DNA from: Chryseobacterium flavum | GTDB taxonomy: Bacteria > Bacteroidota > Bacteroidia > Flavobacteriales > Weeksellaceae | Length of the DNA: 64,000 nt | NCBI RefSeq assembly: GCF_003385595.1 | Contig: NZ_QNUE01000005.1 | Span: 248,001 to 312,000, forward strand | Direction of reading: 5' to 3' | Part shown: positions 16,459 through 24,943 of the stretch, in pieces | How the letters are laid out: every line of letters starts with the position of its first letter | Position numbering within the stretch: position 1 is the first letter of the stretch | The notes under the pieces: model-generated | What the model was told of the DNA's origin: nothing | Databases searched by the model: none | What the model saw: only the letters and a program-made list of their open reading frames with translations | Made by a program: the position numbers and the translations under genes

Positions 16459-17367
16459 ATGACCAAAATTCTAAAAATAGCACTCCTCATCCTGTTCTTT
16501 TTAAATTACATAACAAGCGCCCAGAGTAAAAAAACAGACACGCTGGTTACCAGTGATCATGTAAAGCTGTATACTAAAAAGTCCGGCAAAGGACCAATAT
16601 GCATTTTTATTCATGGTGGACCAGGTGCGTGGAGTGAATCCTTTGAAAGTTTGGGAGGAAGCAGGTTAGAGTCAGATCTCACTATGATTTATTATGATCA
16701 AAGGGGAAGCGGACGTTCTGCTAATTCTCCTGAAGAAAATTATTCATTAAACAGGATGGTTGAAGATATTGAAGAACTCAGAAAGAATTCCGGAACAGAA
16801 AAAATTTATCTTTTGGCACATTCGTTTGGTGGAATACTGGCCGTTCATTACGCAAAAAAATATCCTGATCATCTAAAAGGGATAATCCTGGCCAACTGTA
16901 CCCTGAACCTGAAATATTCTCTTCAGGAACAAATCAACTATATGAACCAGGTAATGAAAACCAATTATAAGAGTACAGAAGCTACACTGCTGTCTGATTT
17001 CATCAAAATAAAAGGAGACCTGTCAAAAAAAGGGCTGGATTACAAAATGCTTTCAGATGAAAAGCAAAATATAGACCTGTTAAATACGATCGACCGTAAG
17101 AATCCAAGTACCTATGCTTTTGCACAAAAAGCATTTTCCATACAAGAATACTGGGAAGACCATACTCCACTCACCCGGTCTGTAAAAATACCGACCCTTA
17201 TCATTACAGGTACAAAAGACCATTCTATCGGAAAAAATCATTTTAAATCTTTTTCATTTCCTGATCAGCAGATTGCAGAAATAAATGGTGGACATTTCCT
17301 TTATTACGAGAAAAATAAAGAATTTGTGAAAGCAGTTTCTGATTTTATCCACAAAACCGAAGGTTAG
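16459..17367 (+). CDS. secreted alpha/beta hydrolase (proline iminopeptidase-like)
   Basis: A 302-residue protein with a signal peptide (ILKIALLILFFLNYITSAQ). The fold elements are clear: the oxyanion HGGPGAW motif (about residue 52), the YYDQRGSGRS strand, the nucleophile elbow AHSFGG (Ser about residue 121), and late Asp (TGTKDHS) and His (GGHFLYYE) for the triad. HGGPG together with DQRGSGRS is typical of the S33 proline iminopeptidase group, so an exopeptidase or esterase acting in the periplasm is likely; the substrate is unknown. It starts a tight plus-strand run with the membrane protein at 17391. Confidence 0.85.
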   Translation: MTKILKIALLILFFLNYITSAQSKKTDTLVTSDHVKLYTKKSGKGPICIFIHGGPGAWSESFESLGGSRLESDLTMIYYDQRGSGRSANSPEENYSLNRMVEDIEELRKNSGTEKIYLLAHSFGGILAVHYAKKYPDHLKGIILANCTLNLKYSLQEQINYMNQVMKTNYKSTEATLLSDFIKIKGDLSKKGLDYKMLSDEKQNIDLLNTIDRKNPSTYAFAQKAFSIQEYWEDHTPLTRSVKIPTLIITGTKDHSIGKNHFKSFSFPDQQIAEINGGHFLYYEKNKEFVKAVSDFIHKTEG

Positions 17368-17390
17368 CTTAAAACATTATTTCCTGTCTA

Positions 17391-17909
17391 ATGAAACAAC
17401 TGCTGATTTTTATTCTGATTATCATAATTTCTTCTTTGTCTGCAGGAATATATGGAATTATTCATGATCAGATTACCTTTACAATTTCACCGGAATATTT
17501 TACATGCCTCAAGTTTCCCCAGTTTGGAATGGAGCACCTAAAATTACCTGTAAGAATAAAAGTCGGGATTATTGGTTTTTTGGCTACCTGGTGGATGGGA
17601 CTATTTTTAGGAATTGCCTATGCCCTTATTTCTTTATTTCTTAATCCTGAAACAATATTTAAGATAACTTTGAGATCAATCCTGATTAATCTCCTTATTA
17701 CTGTAGTATCCGGATTTTCAGGCTATTTGTACTCCATCCTGTTTCTGTCTCCACAACATATTAACTGGTATATACCAAACAATATTAAAGATATACAACA
17801 TTATATACAGGTAGGGTCAATACATAATTTTGGATATATCGGAGGAATTGCAGGACTAGTTGCAGGGATAACTTACCAGATAAGAAAAAGCAATGTACAT
17901 TTTGATTGA
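17391..17909 (+). CDS. integral membrane hypothetical protein
   Basis: A 172-residue protein with four hydrophobic segments: about residues 3-22, 60-88 (GIIGFLATWWMGLFLGIAYALISLFL), 96-120 and 148-166 (FGYIGGIAGLVAGITY). Topology is likely even, with both ends cytoplasmic. No family motif seen. It starts 23 bases after the hydrolase and ends 20 bases before the next lipoprotein start, so the three genes are probably co-transcribed. Confidence 0.6.
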   Translation: MKQLLIFILIIIISSLSAGIYGIIHDQITFTISPEYFTCLKFPQFGMEHLKLPVRIKVGIIGFLATWWMGLFLGIAYALISLFLNPETIFKITLRSILINLLITVVSGFSGYLYSILFLSPQHINWYIPNNIKDIQHYIQVGSIHNFGYIGGIAGLVAGITYQIRKSNVHFD

Positions 17910-17929
17910 CGAACCATAAACCTTACAGT

Positions 17930-18388
17930 ATGAAATCAACAATATTCCTCGTAATAAGCTTAATACTTCTATCATGTCATAAAAAAACAGAAAAAAAAGC
18001 ATTAACTGATCATTATAAAAATTGGGAAACTCTTGAAATCAGAACAAGGTCGGAAATCCTTACCATTTCCAGGTTTTCAGATTCAGCGGGCTATTACCAA
18101 GAAACTGATAACAGAAAGCTTGAAATTCCATCAGGAGGTAAAAAAATAATTTTCACTGAAGCGGAAAAAGATAGCTTAGGTAAATACATTTATGAATCTG
18201 TTACCCAGCCAAAATTTACCGATATTCGGGCTACAGATTATGCAGGAAATGTTATCTTTAAGTTTGATAAAGGAAACATGAATTTAGTCTGCGAATACAA
18301 TTCCGTAGGAGACTGGACTGAGGTTTCTGAAAACACTCAAAAGATTTATAACCTGATCAGCCGTAAAATCAAACTATCTAAAAATTAA
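17930..18388 (+). CDS. lipoprotein of unknown function
   Basis: A 152-residue protein with a lipoprotein signal (STIFLVISLILLSC). The ATG at 17930 begins it; an upstream TTG at 17906 would overlap the previous gene. The mature part is a small alpha/beta region (FTEAEKDSLGKYIYESV, ATDYAGNVIFKFDKGN) similar in style to the lipoprotein at 15090. No function known. Confidence 0.6.
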   Translation: MKSTIFLVISLILLSCHKKTEKKALTDHYKNWETLEIRTRSEILTISRFSDSAGYYQETDNRKLEIPSGGKKIIFTEAEKDSLGKYIYESVTQPKFTDIRATDYAGNVIFKFDKGNMNLVCEYNSVGDWTEVSENTQKIYNLISRKIKLSKN

Positions 18389-18404
18389 AAACCGCTTTAT
18401 CATT

Positions 18405-18944
18405 ATGAAAAAAATAATACTGGACCTTGCTACTACTTTAGACGGATTTATTGAAGGACCCAACGGAGAAATCGATTGGTGTATCATGGATGATGACATG
18501 AATTTCGACGGGTTTCTTTCCAGCATTGACACGATTTTTTATGGCCGGGTAAGCTATGATGCATGGGGAAATTATCAGCCTGAAGAAAATGCAGCTCCTG
18601 AAGAACAAAAACTTTGGAATACTGTTCATTCCAAAAATAAATTTGTCTTTTCCAGTCAGAACAGAGAAGATGAAAATGCCGTTTTTATCAGTTCCGATAT
18701 TGTTGAAAAAGTTTCAGAGATTAAAAATCAGGGAGGAAAAGACATCTGGCTCTACGGAGGAGCGGGTCTTATCAAAACTTTCATTCAGGAAAATCTTATT
18801 GATATATACAGAATATCTGTTCATCCTGTTGCTCTGGGAAAAGGGAAACCACTTTTTGAAGATATAAAGGAAAGATTAAATTTAAAACTCGTTAAAACCA
18901 ATGTTTTCAGATCAGGTGTGGTACAGCTTATTTACGAAGCTTAA
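18405..18944 (+). CDS. dihydrofolate reductase family protein (RibD C-terminal-like)
   Basis: A 179-residue protein. KIILDLATTLDGFIEGPNGEIDW at the N-terminus, TIFYGRVSYDAW (residues about 44-55), and DIWLYGGAGLIKTFIQENLIDIYRISVHPVALGKGKPLF are the conserved blocks of the YyaP/YwjB-type DHFR-like (RibD_C) family. NADPH-dependent reduction is expected; whether folates, pterins or other compounds are reduced is unknown. Length is typical. The gene follows the lipoprotein by 16 bases. Confidence 0.88.
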   Translation: MKKIILDLATTLDGFIEGPNGEIDWCIMDDDMNFDGFLSSIDTIFYGRVSYDAWGNYQPEENAAPEEQKLWNTVHSKNKFVFSSQNREDENAVFISSDIVEKVSEIKNQGGKDIWLYGGAGLIKTFIQENLIDIYRISVHPVALGKGKPLFEDIKERLNLKLVKTNVFRSGVVQLIYEA

Positions 18945-19222
18945 ACTAAAATGATGGGATCGTTCAGCTTAATTCGAAGAACTACTGTTAAAGTACACAT
19001 CATAATACGAAAAAGATTATTGCAGTCACATTCCTGATATTGGCACTGACTCTTTATAACTATCCTTTCAAATTAAGAAATCGAATCCATAAAACTGATA
19101 TTTGTAGTAAAAAATATGAATTTTCAAACCGTTTTAGAAACAGAACGGTTTTTTATTTTGAATATCAGTTGATATTTTTATTATTTTTATCTTACACAAT
19201 ATCAAACCACAAAATATAATCT
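18945..19222. other. intergenic region with a possible gene remnant and a terminator
   Basis: Reading plus-strand from about 19010, KKIIAVTFLILALTLYNY looks like a signal peptide without a start codon, running on for some 30 codons. It may be the decayed start of a small secreted protein. The terminator at 19126-19154 follows. Confidence 0.3.
19126..19154 (+). terminator. intrinsic terminator
   Basis: Stem AAACCGTT / AACGGTTT (19126-19133 with 19144-19151) and T run, of the same AACCGTT type as the groEL terminator. Confidence 0.7.
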
Positions 19223-19606
19223 ATGCCTCATTTCATTATAGATTGTTCACAGGATGTTCTTCTGCAGAGAACACCTGATGAATTAATGGATGCCGTTTAT
19301 GAAGTGGCTGATGCAACAGGTCTGTTTGCTCCCAATGATATTAAAGTAAGACTTCAGCCCTATCAGTATTACCGGTTAGGTACCGGCAAGAAAAATTTCC
19401 TGCATATCTTCGGATATATTATGGAAGGACGGACTACAGAACAAAAGACTGACCTTTCCAGAAAGATTTGCACCCGGCTTTCTGAATTGCTGGCAGATAT
19501 TTCTTTTCTCTCCGTTAACATCAGCGATTTTGAGGCTTCAACTTATAGTAACAAAGCCCTCATTAATCCTGAAAATACAGGCAAAGACCGGCATTTCGGA
19601 TTATAG
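19223..19606 (+). CDS. 5-carboxymethyl-2-hydroxymuconate delta-isomerase-like protein
   Basis: A 127-residue protein of the CHMI family (tautomerase superfamily), usual length. Pro1 after the initiator Met is retained (MPHFIIDCS), as required for the tautomerase reaction, and FLHIFGYIMEGRTTEQKTDLS and SVNISDFEASTYSNK match the family. In homoprotocatechuate degradation this enzyme isomerises 5-carboxymethyl-2-hydroxymuconate; no other gene of that pathway is nearby, so the physiological substrate may be different. It precedes a DinB gene by 33 bases. Confidence 0.85.
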   Translation: MPHFIIDCSQDVLLQRTPDELMDAVYEVADATGLFAPNDIKVRLQPYQYYRLGTGKKNFLHIFGYIMEGRTTEQKTDLSRKICTRLSELLADISFLSVNISDFEASTYSNKALINPENTGKDRHFGL

Positions 19607-19639
19607 CTTATTCCTGAACCAACTAAATATCAATATACC

Positions 19640-20143
19640 ATGAGTTTAAAAACATTAGTCAGCAAAAGTGCACAGTATAACAATTGGGTAGTCAACAAAT
19701 ACATTGACTGGCTATCCACAAAGTCTGACGAGCAGCTTAATCAGGAAACTATTTCAAGTTTTCCAACGATCTTAAAAACTTTACATCACATCTGGCAGAC
19801 CCAGGAATACTGGTGGAGCCATATTTCTGAAAATAATGATTTTGATTTTACAAAAACTACAGAGACCACCAGCAAAGAAGATATTTTTAATGCCATAAAA
19901 AACAATTCACAAAAGCTGGTGGATTATGTGGAAAGCTTATCTGAAGAAGATCTTTCAAAAAATGTAAAAGTAGAATCCCCGTGGTTTCAGTGTGACTTTT
20001 CAAAATACGAATATATTCAACATGCCATTCTTCATGGAACGTATCATAGAGGACAAATTGTAACAATGGGAAGAAATATCGGAATAACAGATGCTCCTAT
20101 GACTGATTTTAACTTCTGGAACATTTATAAAGATGATAAATAG
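19640..20143 (+). CDS. DinB family protein
   Basis: A 167-residue four-helix protein of the DinB/YfiT-like superfamily. The three metal-binding histidines are present in HHIWQTQEYWW (about residue 52), and in ILHGTYHRGQI (two His, about residues 132 and 136). SAQYNNWVVNKYIDWL is the typical first helix. These proteins are metal-dependent, often thiol transferases; the name comes from a DNA-damage-induced Bacillus gene and does not imply polymerase IV, which is encoded separately at 40385. Cytoplasmic. Confidence 0.88.
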   Translation: MSLKTLVSKSAQYNNWVVNKYIDWLSTKSDEQLNQETISSFPTILKTLHHIWQTQEYWWSHISENNDFDFTKTTETTSKEDIFNAIKNNSQKLVDYVESLSEEDLSKNVKVESPWFQCDFSKYEYIQHAILHGTYHRGQIVTMGRNIGITDAPMTDFNFWNIYKDDK

Positions 20144-20188
20144 AAAGATAACCTAGCAAGCACATCATAAAAAAACTATACAACCTAT

Positions 20189-21364
20189 ATGATTTCAGCG
20201 ACTGATCTTCTTATTTGGAGAAAAACTTATATTTTATTTTTTTCTCTTTGCTTCCTTTCAGCTTTTTCCCAGCTTGAAAAAATTCCAGCTACTCAAGATA
20301 CTGCCTTTCTGATCGAATCAACAATCCTTAATCAACCGAGAAGCATATGGGTTCATTTACCGGAGGGATACTCCTCTTCACAAACTTATCCTGTTCTATA
20401 TCTGCTAGATGGTGATGCCCATTTTAAGTATGTTTCTCAAATGACTGATTACCTCTCAGATTATGACCGGAACAGAATTCCCAAAATGATCGTTGTAGCC
20501 ATAGTCAATATCAACAGAGGCAAAGATTTAAATATACGTCATAATATAGCAGACGGAAAAGAAGACTCTTCCAGCATATCAGTTGTTGATGGTGCTGGAA
20601 GATTTTTGAAATTTCTTGATAAGGAAGTGATACCTGAAATAAATTCACGTTTTAAAACTCAGCCTTACAGAATTCTGATGGGGCACTCGCTGGCAGGAGA
20701 ATTTGCTTTGTATGCTAAAAACACACTTCCGGATTTATTCCAGGCTACAATCCTGATAAGTCCTGCCATTCACGACGAAAATATCGTTGTAATGACTGAT
20801 TTTAATAAAATGTTGCAAAAGAAAAATCTAAAAGGAAAAATGTTTGTTACGCTAGGAGATGAAGATACTCAAAAAGTCAATCTGATAACAGAGCAGCTTA
20901 AACTATTTTCTCCAGCAACTTTTGAATGGGATTTTAAATATTATAAAGAAGAAAATCATTTTTCAGTAACCTATAAAAGCATTTTTGATGGTTTAAAATT
21001 TATTTACAAGAACTGGTTTTTTGATAATTACAGTACAGTATTAATGACTCCAAAAGAAATTCAACAACGTTTTGATCGCCTTTCAAAAGAATTCGGATAT
21101 ACATTGCTTCCAACAGAAGACTTTGTCAATAATCGTGCATATAAGCAACTTCGCGCAGGAAACATTAATATTGCACTCGACCTATTTCAACAAAATGTAA
21201 AAAACCATCCGGATTCATGGAATGCTTATGACAGCCTTGGAGAAGCTTATATGAAAAAAGGGGATAAAAAATCAGCTATTGAAAATTATAAGAAATCACT
21301 TCAATTAAATCCTGATAATGCAGATGGAAAAATAATCCTGGAAAAGCTTTTATCAGAAAAATAA
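20189..21364 (+). CDS. secreted esterase-family hydrolase with TPR tail
   Basis: A 391-residue protein. A membrane segment or signal (YILFFSLCFLSAFSQ) is followed by an esterase D/IroE-like alpha/beta hydrolase domain: IWVHLPEGYSSSQTYPVLYLLDGD, then LMGHSLAGEFALYA with the nucleophile Ser in GHSLAG (about residue 166), and HFSVTYKSIFDGLKFIY with the likely catalytic His. Residues about 325-388 hold two TPR-like helices (AYKQLRAGNINIALDLFQQN, AYDSLGEAYMKKGDKKSAIENYKK). Such proteins often cleave siderophore or cell-wall esters in the periplasm; substrate not known. It is the last gene before the DnaA-box region. Confidence 0.85.
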   Translation: MISATDLLIWRKTYILFFSLCFLSAFSQLEKIPATQDTAFLIESTILNQPRSIWVHLPEGYSSSQTYPVLYLLDGDAHFKYVSQMTDYLSDYDRNRIPKMIVVAIVNINRGKDLNIRHNIADGKEDSSSISVVDGAGRFLKFLDKEVIPEINSRFKTQPYRILMGHSLAGEFALYAKNTLPDLFQATILISPAIHDENIVVMTDFNKMLQKKNLKGKMFVTLGDEDTQKVNLITEQLKLFSPATFEWDFKYYKEENHFSVTYKSIFDGLKFIYKNWFFDNYSTVLMTPKEIQQRFDRLSKEFGYTLLPTEDFVNNRAYKQLRAGNINIALDLFQQNVKNHPDSWNAYDSLGEAYMKKGDKKSAIENYKKSLQLNPDNADGKIILEKLLSEK

Positions 21365-21418
21365 GATATTGTATTTATTATTATCATTTAAATAAATCAT
21401 GTTACATTAAACAAAAAA

Positions 21419-21591
21419 TGTGGATAACTTTTCCACATCAGCTCTACTTTTATTTTACAATTGTGGATAACTTTTCCATAGCGTATTATTCACAAATATA
21501 AATATATATAACACAATACTTTACATAAAATAAATATCCACACAAAATTTTCCACATGTAAATATAAATGTGAATAATTTTATGTGGATAA
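21419..21591. other. oriC: DnaA-box cluster, candidate oriC
   Basis: Within 173 bases there are three perfect TTATCCACA boxes on the minus strand (TGTGGATAA at 21419, 21462, 21583) and two TTATTCACA boxes (21486 plus; 21569 minus). There are two TTTTCCACA boxes (21429, 21548) and one near match ATATCCACA (21534). The DNA between 21495 and 21533 is almost only A and T and could be the unwinding element. Boxes of this density are the mark of an origin. Against this, groEL on the left and rpoBC on the right are both transcribed towards this point, the opposite of the usual orientation, so a DnaA-titration site is an alternative. Confidence 0.55.
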
Positions 21592-21741
21592 CTTTTTTAC
21601 AAGCTTTACCCATTCCCTCTCTGTTACAATCTACAATACTTCCTAAACAATAAAAAGATACCACAATTTATTAACCATAATCGTTTATAAATATTTTTTA
21701 TGTAATTTTAAAAAACAAAACAAATCACCATGAAAAGAAAT

Positions 21742-21912
21742 ATGAAAACTATTTTATCCCCTTTAAAAACAAAGAAAATACAAACTTATAGTAACCTTTG
21801 TACTATATATTCCCTACCCTGACACCTAGAAAAACGCTCAGATTCTGTTGAAATGATTAGCCATTACAGCAGAAAGCTCCCAATAAAACAAATGAAAACA
21901 ATTTAATCCCCT
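21742..21912 (+). repeat. short direct repeat, two copies 150 bp apart
   Basis: ATGAAAACTATTTTATCCCC at 21742 and ATGAAAACAATTTAATCCCC at 21892 (each followed by T), differing at two positions. The second lies just before the start of the next gene. Confidence 0.6.
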
Positions 21913-21918
21913 CATTCA

Positions 21919-22767
21919 ATGACAACAACCGACATTCAAAAAAACATCATTCCCTATATCGGGGAAACAGATCCTTACATCAATATTCCAGAAAACAGCA
22001 TTTTCAATGATCACACTATTGAAACTGAAATATACGGACATGATTTTAGCAATGAAAACTTTACTTATCTGCTAAAAACACTGGCTTCATTGGGAAGCTG
22101 CAGCTTATACAAACTGTTAAATGATTCCTCTAAAGAAAAAATCTATTTCCTTGGAGAAAAGTTAAGGATCAGAAAATTATCTTACAGACCCATTCCGGAT
22201 GCCATCTCCATTACCGGCGCAAGCTATCTGGAATCTAAAAGAAAAGGGAAATCCTGCCTTAATGCAAAAGATAAACAATCGGGAGAAACCCTGTATTCTT
22301 TTGAGTTGGATTACTATATCATCAACCAAGATTCATTCAGGCTTTTTTACAAAGATTATTTCAATGACACTCCTGTAGAAAGTTATGATGAGAAACTTCC
22401 CGAAGCTAAAATAAACAAGACCGGAGACCCCCATCAGTTTACCATATCCATCATGCCTTTTAGCCTGAGCCAATGCAAAGGCCATTTTGAAAATTATCCG
22501 ATTGTTCCTTTTGTTTTCGTTGCCAATTGTGTACTGAGAGAAATCTTCAATTTCTTAGGAAACCAGAACATTTATGAAATTGACAGCCTGGAAGGTTACG
22601 CTTCCAAGGCAATGCCCACCGGAACAGAATTCCTGGTTGAAGTTTTCCAACAAAAATTCCTAAAAAATCTCATCTACTTCAAATGTGAAATAAAAGACCT
22701 TTCCGGTACTCCGTATGCAATTATTATTGTGAATCTAAGGTCAAATGATAAAAAACAAACCGGATAA
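21919..22767 (+). CDS. double-hotdog-like protein (dehydratase/AfsA-like)
   Basis: A 282-residue protein. The C-terminal half has QCKGHFENYPIVPFVFVANCVLREIFNFLG (quoted in part; about residues 180-210), which follows the FabZ/hotdog pattern GHFxxxPIVPxVxxxE with the catalytic-type His kept. EGYASKAMPTGTEFLVEVFQQ and LIYFKCEIKD are hotdog strands. The first half may be a second hotdog repeat (ETLYSFELDYYII). Relatives include beta-hydroxyacyl-ACP dehydratases and AfsA-type proteins. Acyl-chain binding or dehydration is a reasonable inference; the family is not firmly identified. No fatty-acid or polyketide gene is adjacent. Confidence 0.5.
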   Translation: MTTTDIQKNIIPYIGETDPYINIPENSIFNDHTIETEIYGHDFSNENFTYLLKTLASLGSCSLYKLLNDSSKEKIYFLGEKLRIRKLSYRPIPDAISITGASYLESKRKGKSCLNAKDKQSGETLYSFELDYYIINQDSFRLFYKDYFNDTPVESYDEKLPEAKINKTGDPHQFTISIMPFSLSQCKGHFENYPIVPFVFVANCVLREIFNFLGNQNIYEIDSLEGYASKAMPTGTEFLVEVFQQKFLKNLIYFKCEIKDLSGTPYAIIIVNLRSNDKKQTG

Positions 22768-22877
22768 TCCTGCTCCTATTCTAACGCAGAATTATTTCTG
22801 AAGTTCCCGGCTTAACAGATTTTTTTGTAAGTTCGTTATGAATACACTTATAAAATTACAAATAAAAACAGAGGCTA

Positions 22878-24119
22878 ATGTATAACACTACAATACAAAA
22901 AGAATGGTTCTCAAAAGGGGAACAATATGCAAGAGAAATCAATGAAATGGTTGAATTGGGTGAAAAAAACGGATGGGAAAACTGGAAGGGTAAAGAACCT
23001 GAAGATAGCAGGGAAAACCTGGGGGAAGAAGTTTTTGAAATGCTCAAAACGGCAAACCTGAACAATGATATAAATAATTTCAGGAAACTCTTCCCCCCCG
23101 CTCACACTCCGGTTATTCCTTTACTGAAAGAAAAATCACAAAGCATCGAACACCTTCATTTTATAGAAGGTCAGAAGATCGTCTTTTTAACCGGGACTTC
23201 ATATGAAAAAAGACAGGCTTATCTGCTTGATGGCGATAAAGTCAGTAAACTTGATGAAAACATTAGTGCTATAGGGAAATCCAGACAGGGAAATGTTTTT
23301 GCAATAGCTACTGATCATAAAATTTCGGTATATAAAGGCTGGGAAGGAAAACTGATCAATGAGTTTAAATTCATTAGCACTGATTTCGGACTTACAGAAA
23401 TTACACCATTTAATGACGGGAGTAAAGTACTTATCATTTCATCAGGAGGTATTTTCCTGATTTCTGAAAATGAGAATAAACTAATACATCCTGTCAACGA
23501 AGATAATGATGAAGACTGGACTTCCCAGATCGATATGGAAAATGCAGCATTGTCTAACGACAACTCCTATATTGTTGTTGGGGATCAGGGATATGATCAC
23601 AGAATTCTGGATCAGGAAGGAAATACTATAGGAACTATCGGACCTCAATCATCATACCCTCATTTCTGCCTGTTCTCAAAAGATGACAGCCAGCTGATTA
23701 CCAATTCCTGCCATTTTTATAATGGAATTACGATCGGTATTCATTCCGGTCAATATGCAGGAGTAGATATTGAAGCTTATACAGAAAGTGATGATTTTAC
23801 TTTTATTGATGAAGAAATGAGAGTATATGCAGGAGTAGCAATAAAAGATTACTATATCCTTGGTGACGCATATGGCTACATCAAGGCATTTGATAAAAAA
23901 GGAACCCGTCTCTGGAGACACTTTTTAGGATCCACAATTTCCGGAATGACTGTTTCAGATGATGAAACCATACTTTGGGTAGCTGCTCATTCAGGCATAC
24001 TGCACAAATTACATCTTGAAAAAGGATTAAGAGACACCCACACCATAGGTAATGCAAAACATTATGAAGAGTTCAGGCTTCTGATCTGGAAAGATGAACC
24101 TCAGGTTTGGAAATGGTAG
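22878..24119 (+). CDS. WD40/PQQ-like beta-propeller protein
   Basis: A 413-residue cytoplasmic protein. Residues about 1-75 are charged and helical (KEWFSKGEQYAREINEMVELGEKNGW). From residue about 90 it shows repeated four-stranded blades (IVFLTGTSYEKRQAYLLDGDKV, NVFAIATDHKISVYKGWEG, YIVVGDQGYDHRILDQEGN, YILGDAYGYIKAFDKKGTRLW, ETILWVAAHSGILHKL), so a seven-bladed propeller is likely. No signal peptide. Such proteins are scaffolds or sensors; no specific role can be given. Confidence 0.65.
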   Translation: MYNTTIQKEWFSKGEQYAREINEMVELGEKNGWENWKGKEPEDSRENLGEEVFEMLKTANLNNDINNFRKLFPPAHTPVIPLLKEKSQSIEHLHFIEGQKIVFLTGTSYEKRQAYLLDGDKVSKLDENISAIGKSRQGNVFAIATDHKISVYKGWEGKLINEFKFISTDFGLTEITPFNDGSKVLIISSGGIFLISENENKLIHPVNEDNDEDWTSQIDMENAALSNDNSYIVVGDQGYDHRILDQEGNTIGTIGPQSSYPHFCLFSKDDSQLITNSCHFYNGITIGIHSGQYAGVDIEAYTESDDFTFIDEEMRVYAGVAIKDYYILGDAYGYIKAFDKKGTRLWRHFLGSTISGMTVSDDETILWVAAHSGILHKLHLEKGLRDTHTIGNAKHYEEFRLLIWKDEPQVWKW

Positions 24120-24217
24120 GATTCGCATGTTAATTACATGTGCTATTTCCCAAAAAGTATCATTTCATTACTTTTTGTAAATTAGTTTTCTATAGAAATT
24201 AATTTAATTTTACGATT

Positions 24218-24568
24218 ATGCAGAACACACGGGTTTTTAAAATGTCCTTTGCAGGAGTTTACCCACATTATATTCAAAAGGCAGAAAAAAAGGGCCGGAC
24301 TAAAGAGGAGATTGATAAAATTATATTCTGGCTGACGGGATATGACGAAAAAGACCTGCAGGAAATTTTGAATAACAAAACAGATTTCGAAACATTCTTT
24401 AAGCAGGCTCCTCAGATCAACCCTAATGCATCTATGATAAAAGGAGTTATTTGTGGCTATCGTATTGAAGAAATAGAAGATGAACTCATGAGAAATATCC
24501 GGTATCTGGATAAATTAATTGATGAACTTGCAAAAGGAAAATCAATGGAAAAGATATTAAGGAAATGA
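24218..24568 (+). CDS. DUF2200 family protein
   Basis: A 116-residue protein with the DUF2200 core: [26 protein letters not shown], the [14 protein letters not shown] segment and [36 protein letters not shown] at the end. Length is normal for this family, which is cytoplasmic and of unknown function. The gene is followed by 375 bases that include the FMN riboswitch of ribB, so it is probably transcribed alone. Confidence 0.9.
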   Translation: MQNTRVFKMSFAGVYPHYIQKAEKKGRTKEEIDKIIFWLTGYDEKDLQEILNNKTDFETFFKQAPQINPNASMIKGVICGYRIEEIEDELMRNIRYLDKLIDELAKGKSMEKILRK

Positions 24569-24729
24569 CTTCTGAATATTAATCTATTACGGATACCTAC
24601 GTTTAAAATATGATAATCTAAAATTTCTTTCCCAATTCAAAAAACTTCCCGAAATTAGCAGTCTGTGCGTTAAATATGATCCAATGAAATAAAAAAATTT
24701 AATTAGAACATACAAAACTTAATATAAGT

Positions 24730-24849
24730 TTTCTTCGGGGCAGGGTGAAATTCCCTACCGGCGGTTATAGTCCGCGACTCCTTTCTTTTGAAAGGACTGA
24801 TCTGGTGAAATTCCGGAACCGACAGTTAAAGTCTGGATGGGAGAAGAAA
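24730..24849 (+). promoter_or_regulatory. FMN riboswitch (RFN element)
   Basis: The conserved RFN blocks are present in order: CTTCGGGGCAGGGTGAAATT, CCCTACCGGCGGT, AGTCCGCGA, CTGATCTGGTGAAATTCCGG, ACCGACAGTTAAAGTCTGGAT and GGGAGAAG closing the P1 stem. A variable stem made of CCTTTC/GAAAGG lies in between. FMN binding would lower expression of the ribB gene that starts 95 bases downstream. A pairing of AAATGAGAT (about 24848) with ATTTCATTT (about 24894) may belong to the expression platform. Confidence 0.97.
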
Positions 24850-24943
24850 ATGAGATGATCAGTAAGATTCTTTGCGGACTCTTATTGTATCGTATTTCAT
24901 TTCCATGTACCGAAGACTATTTTAACTTTAACAGTAAAATAAC

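Larger units (their letters stand above)
21365..21918. other. 554-bp gene-free region with DnaA-box cluster (candidate origin or titration site)
   Basis: Left half: DnaA boxes and A+T-rich DNA (see separate entry). Right half (21730-21918): a 30-codon frame at 21730 and a 21-base element at 21742-21762 that recurs at 21892-21912 with two differences. No larger gene. Confidence 0.6.
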
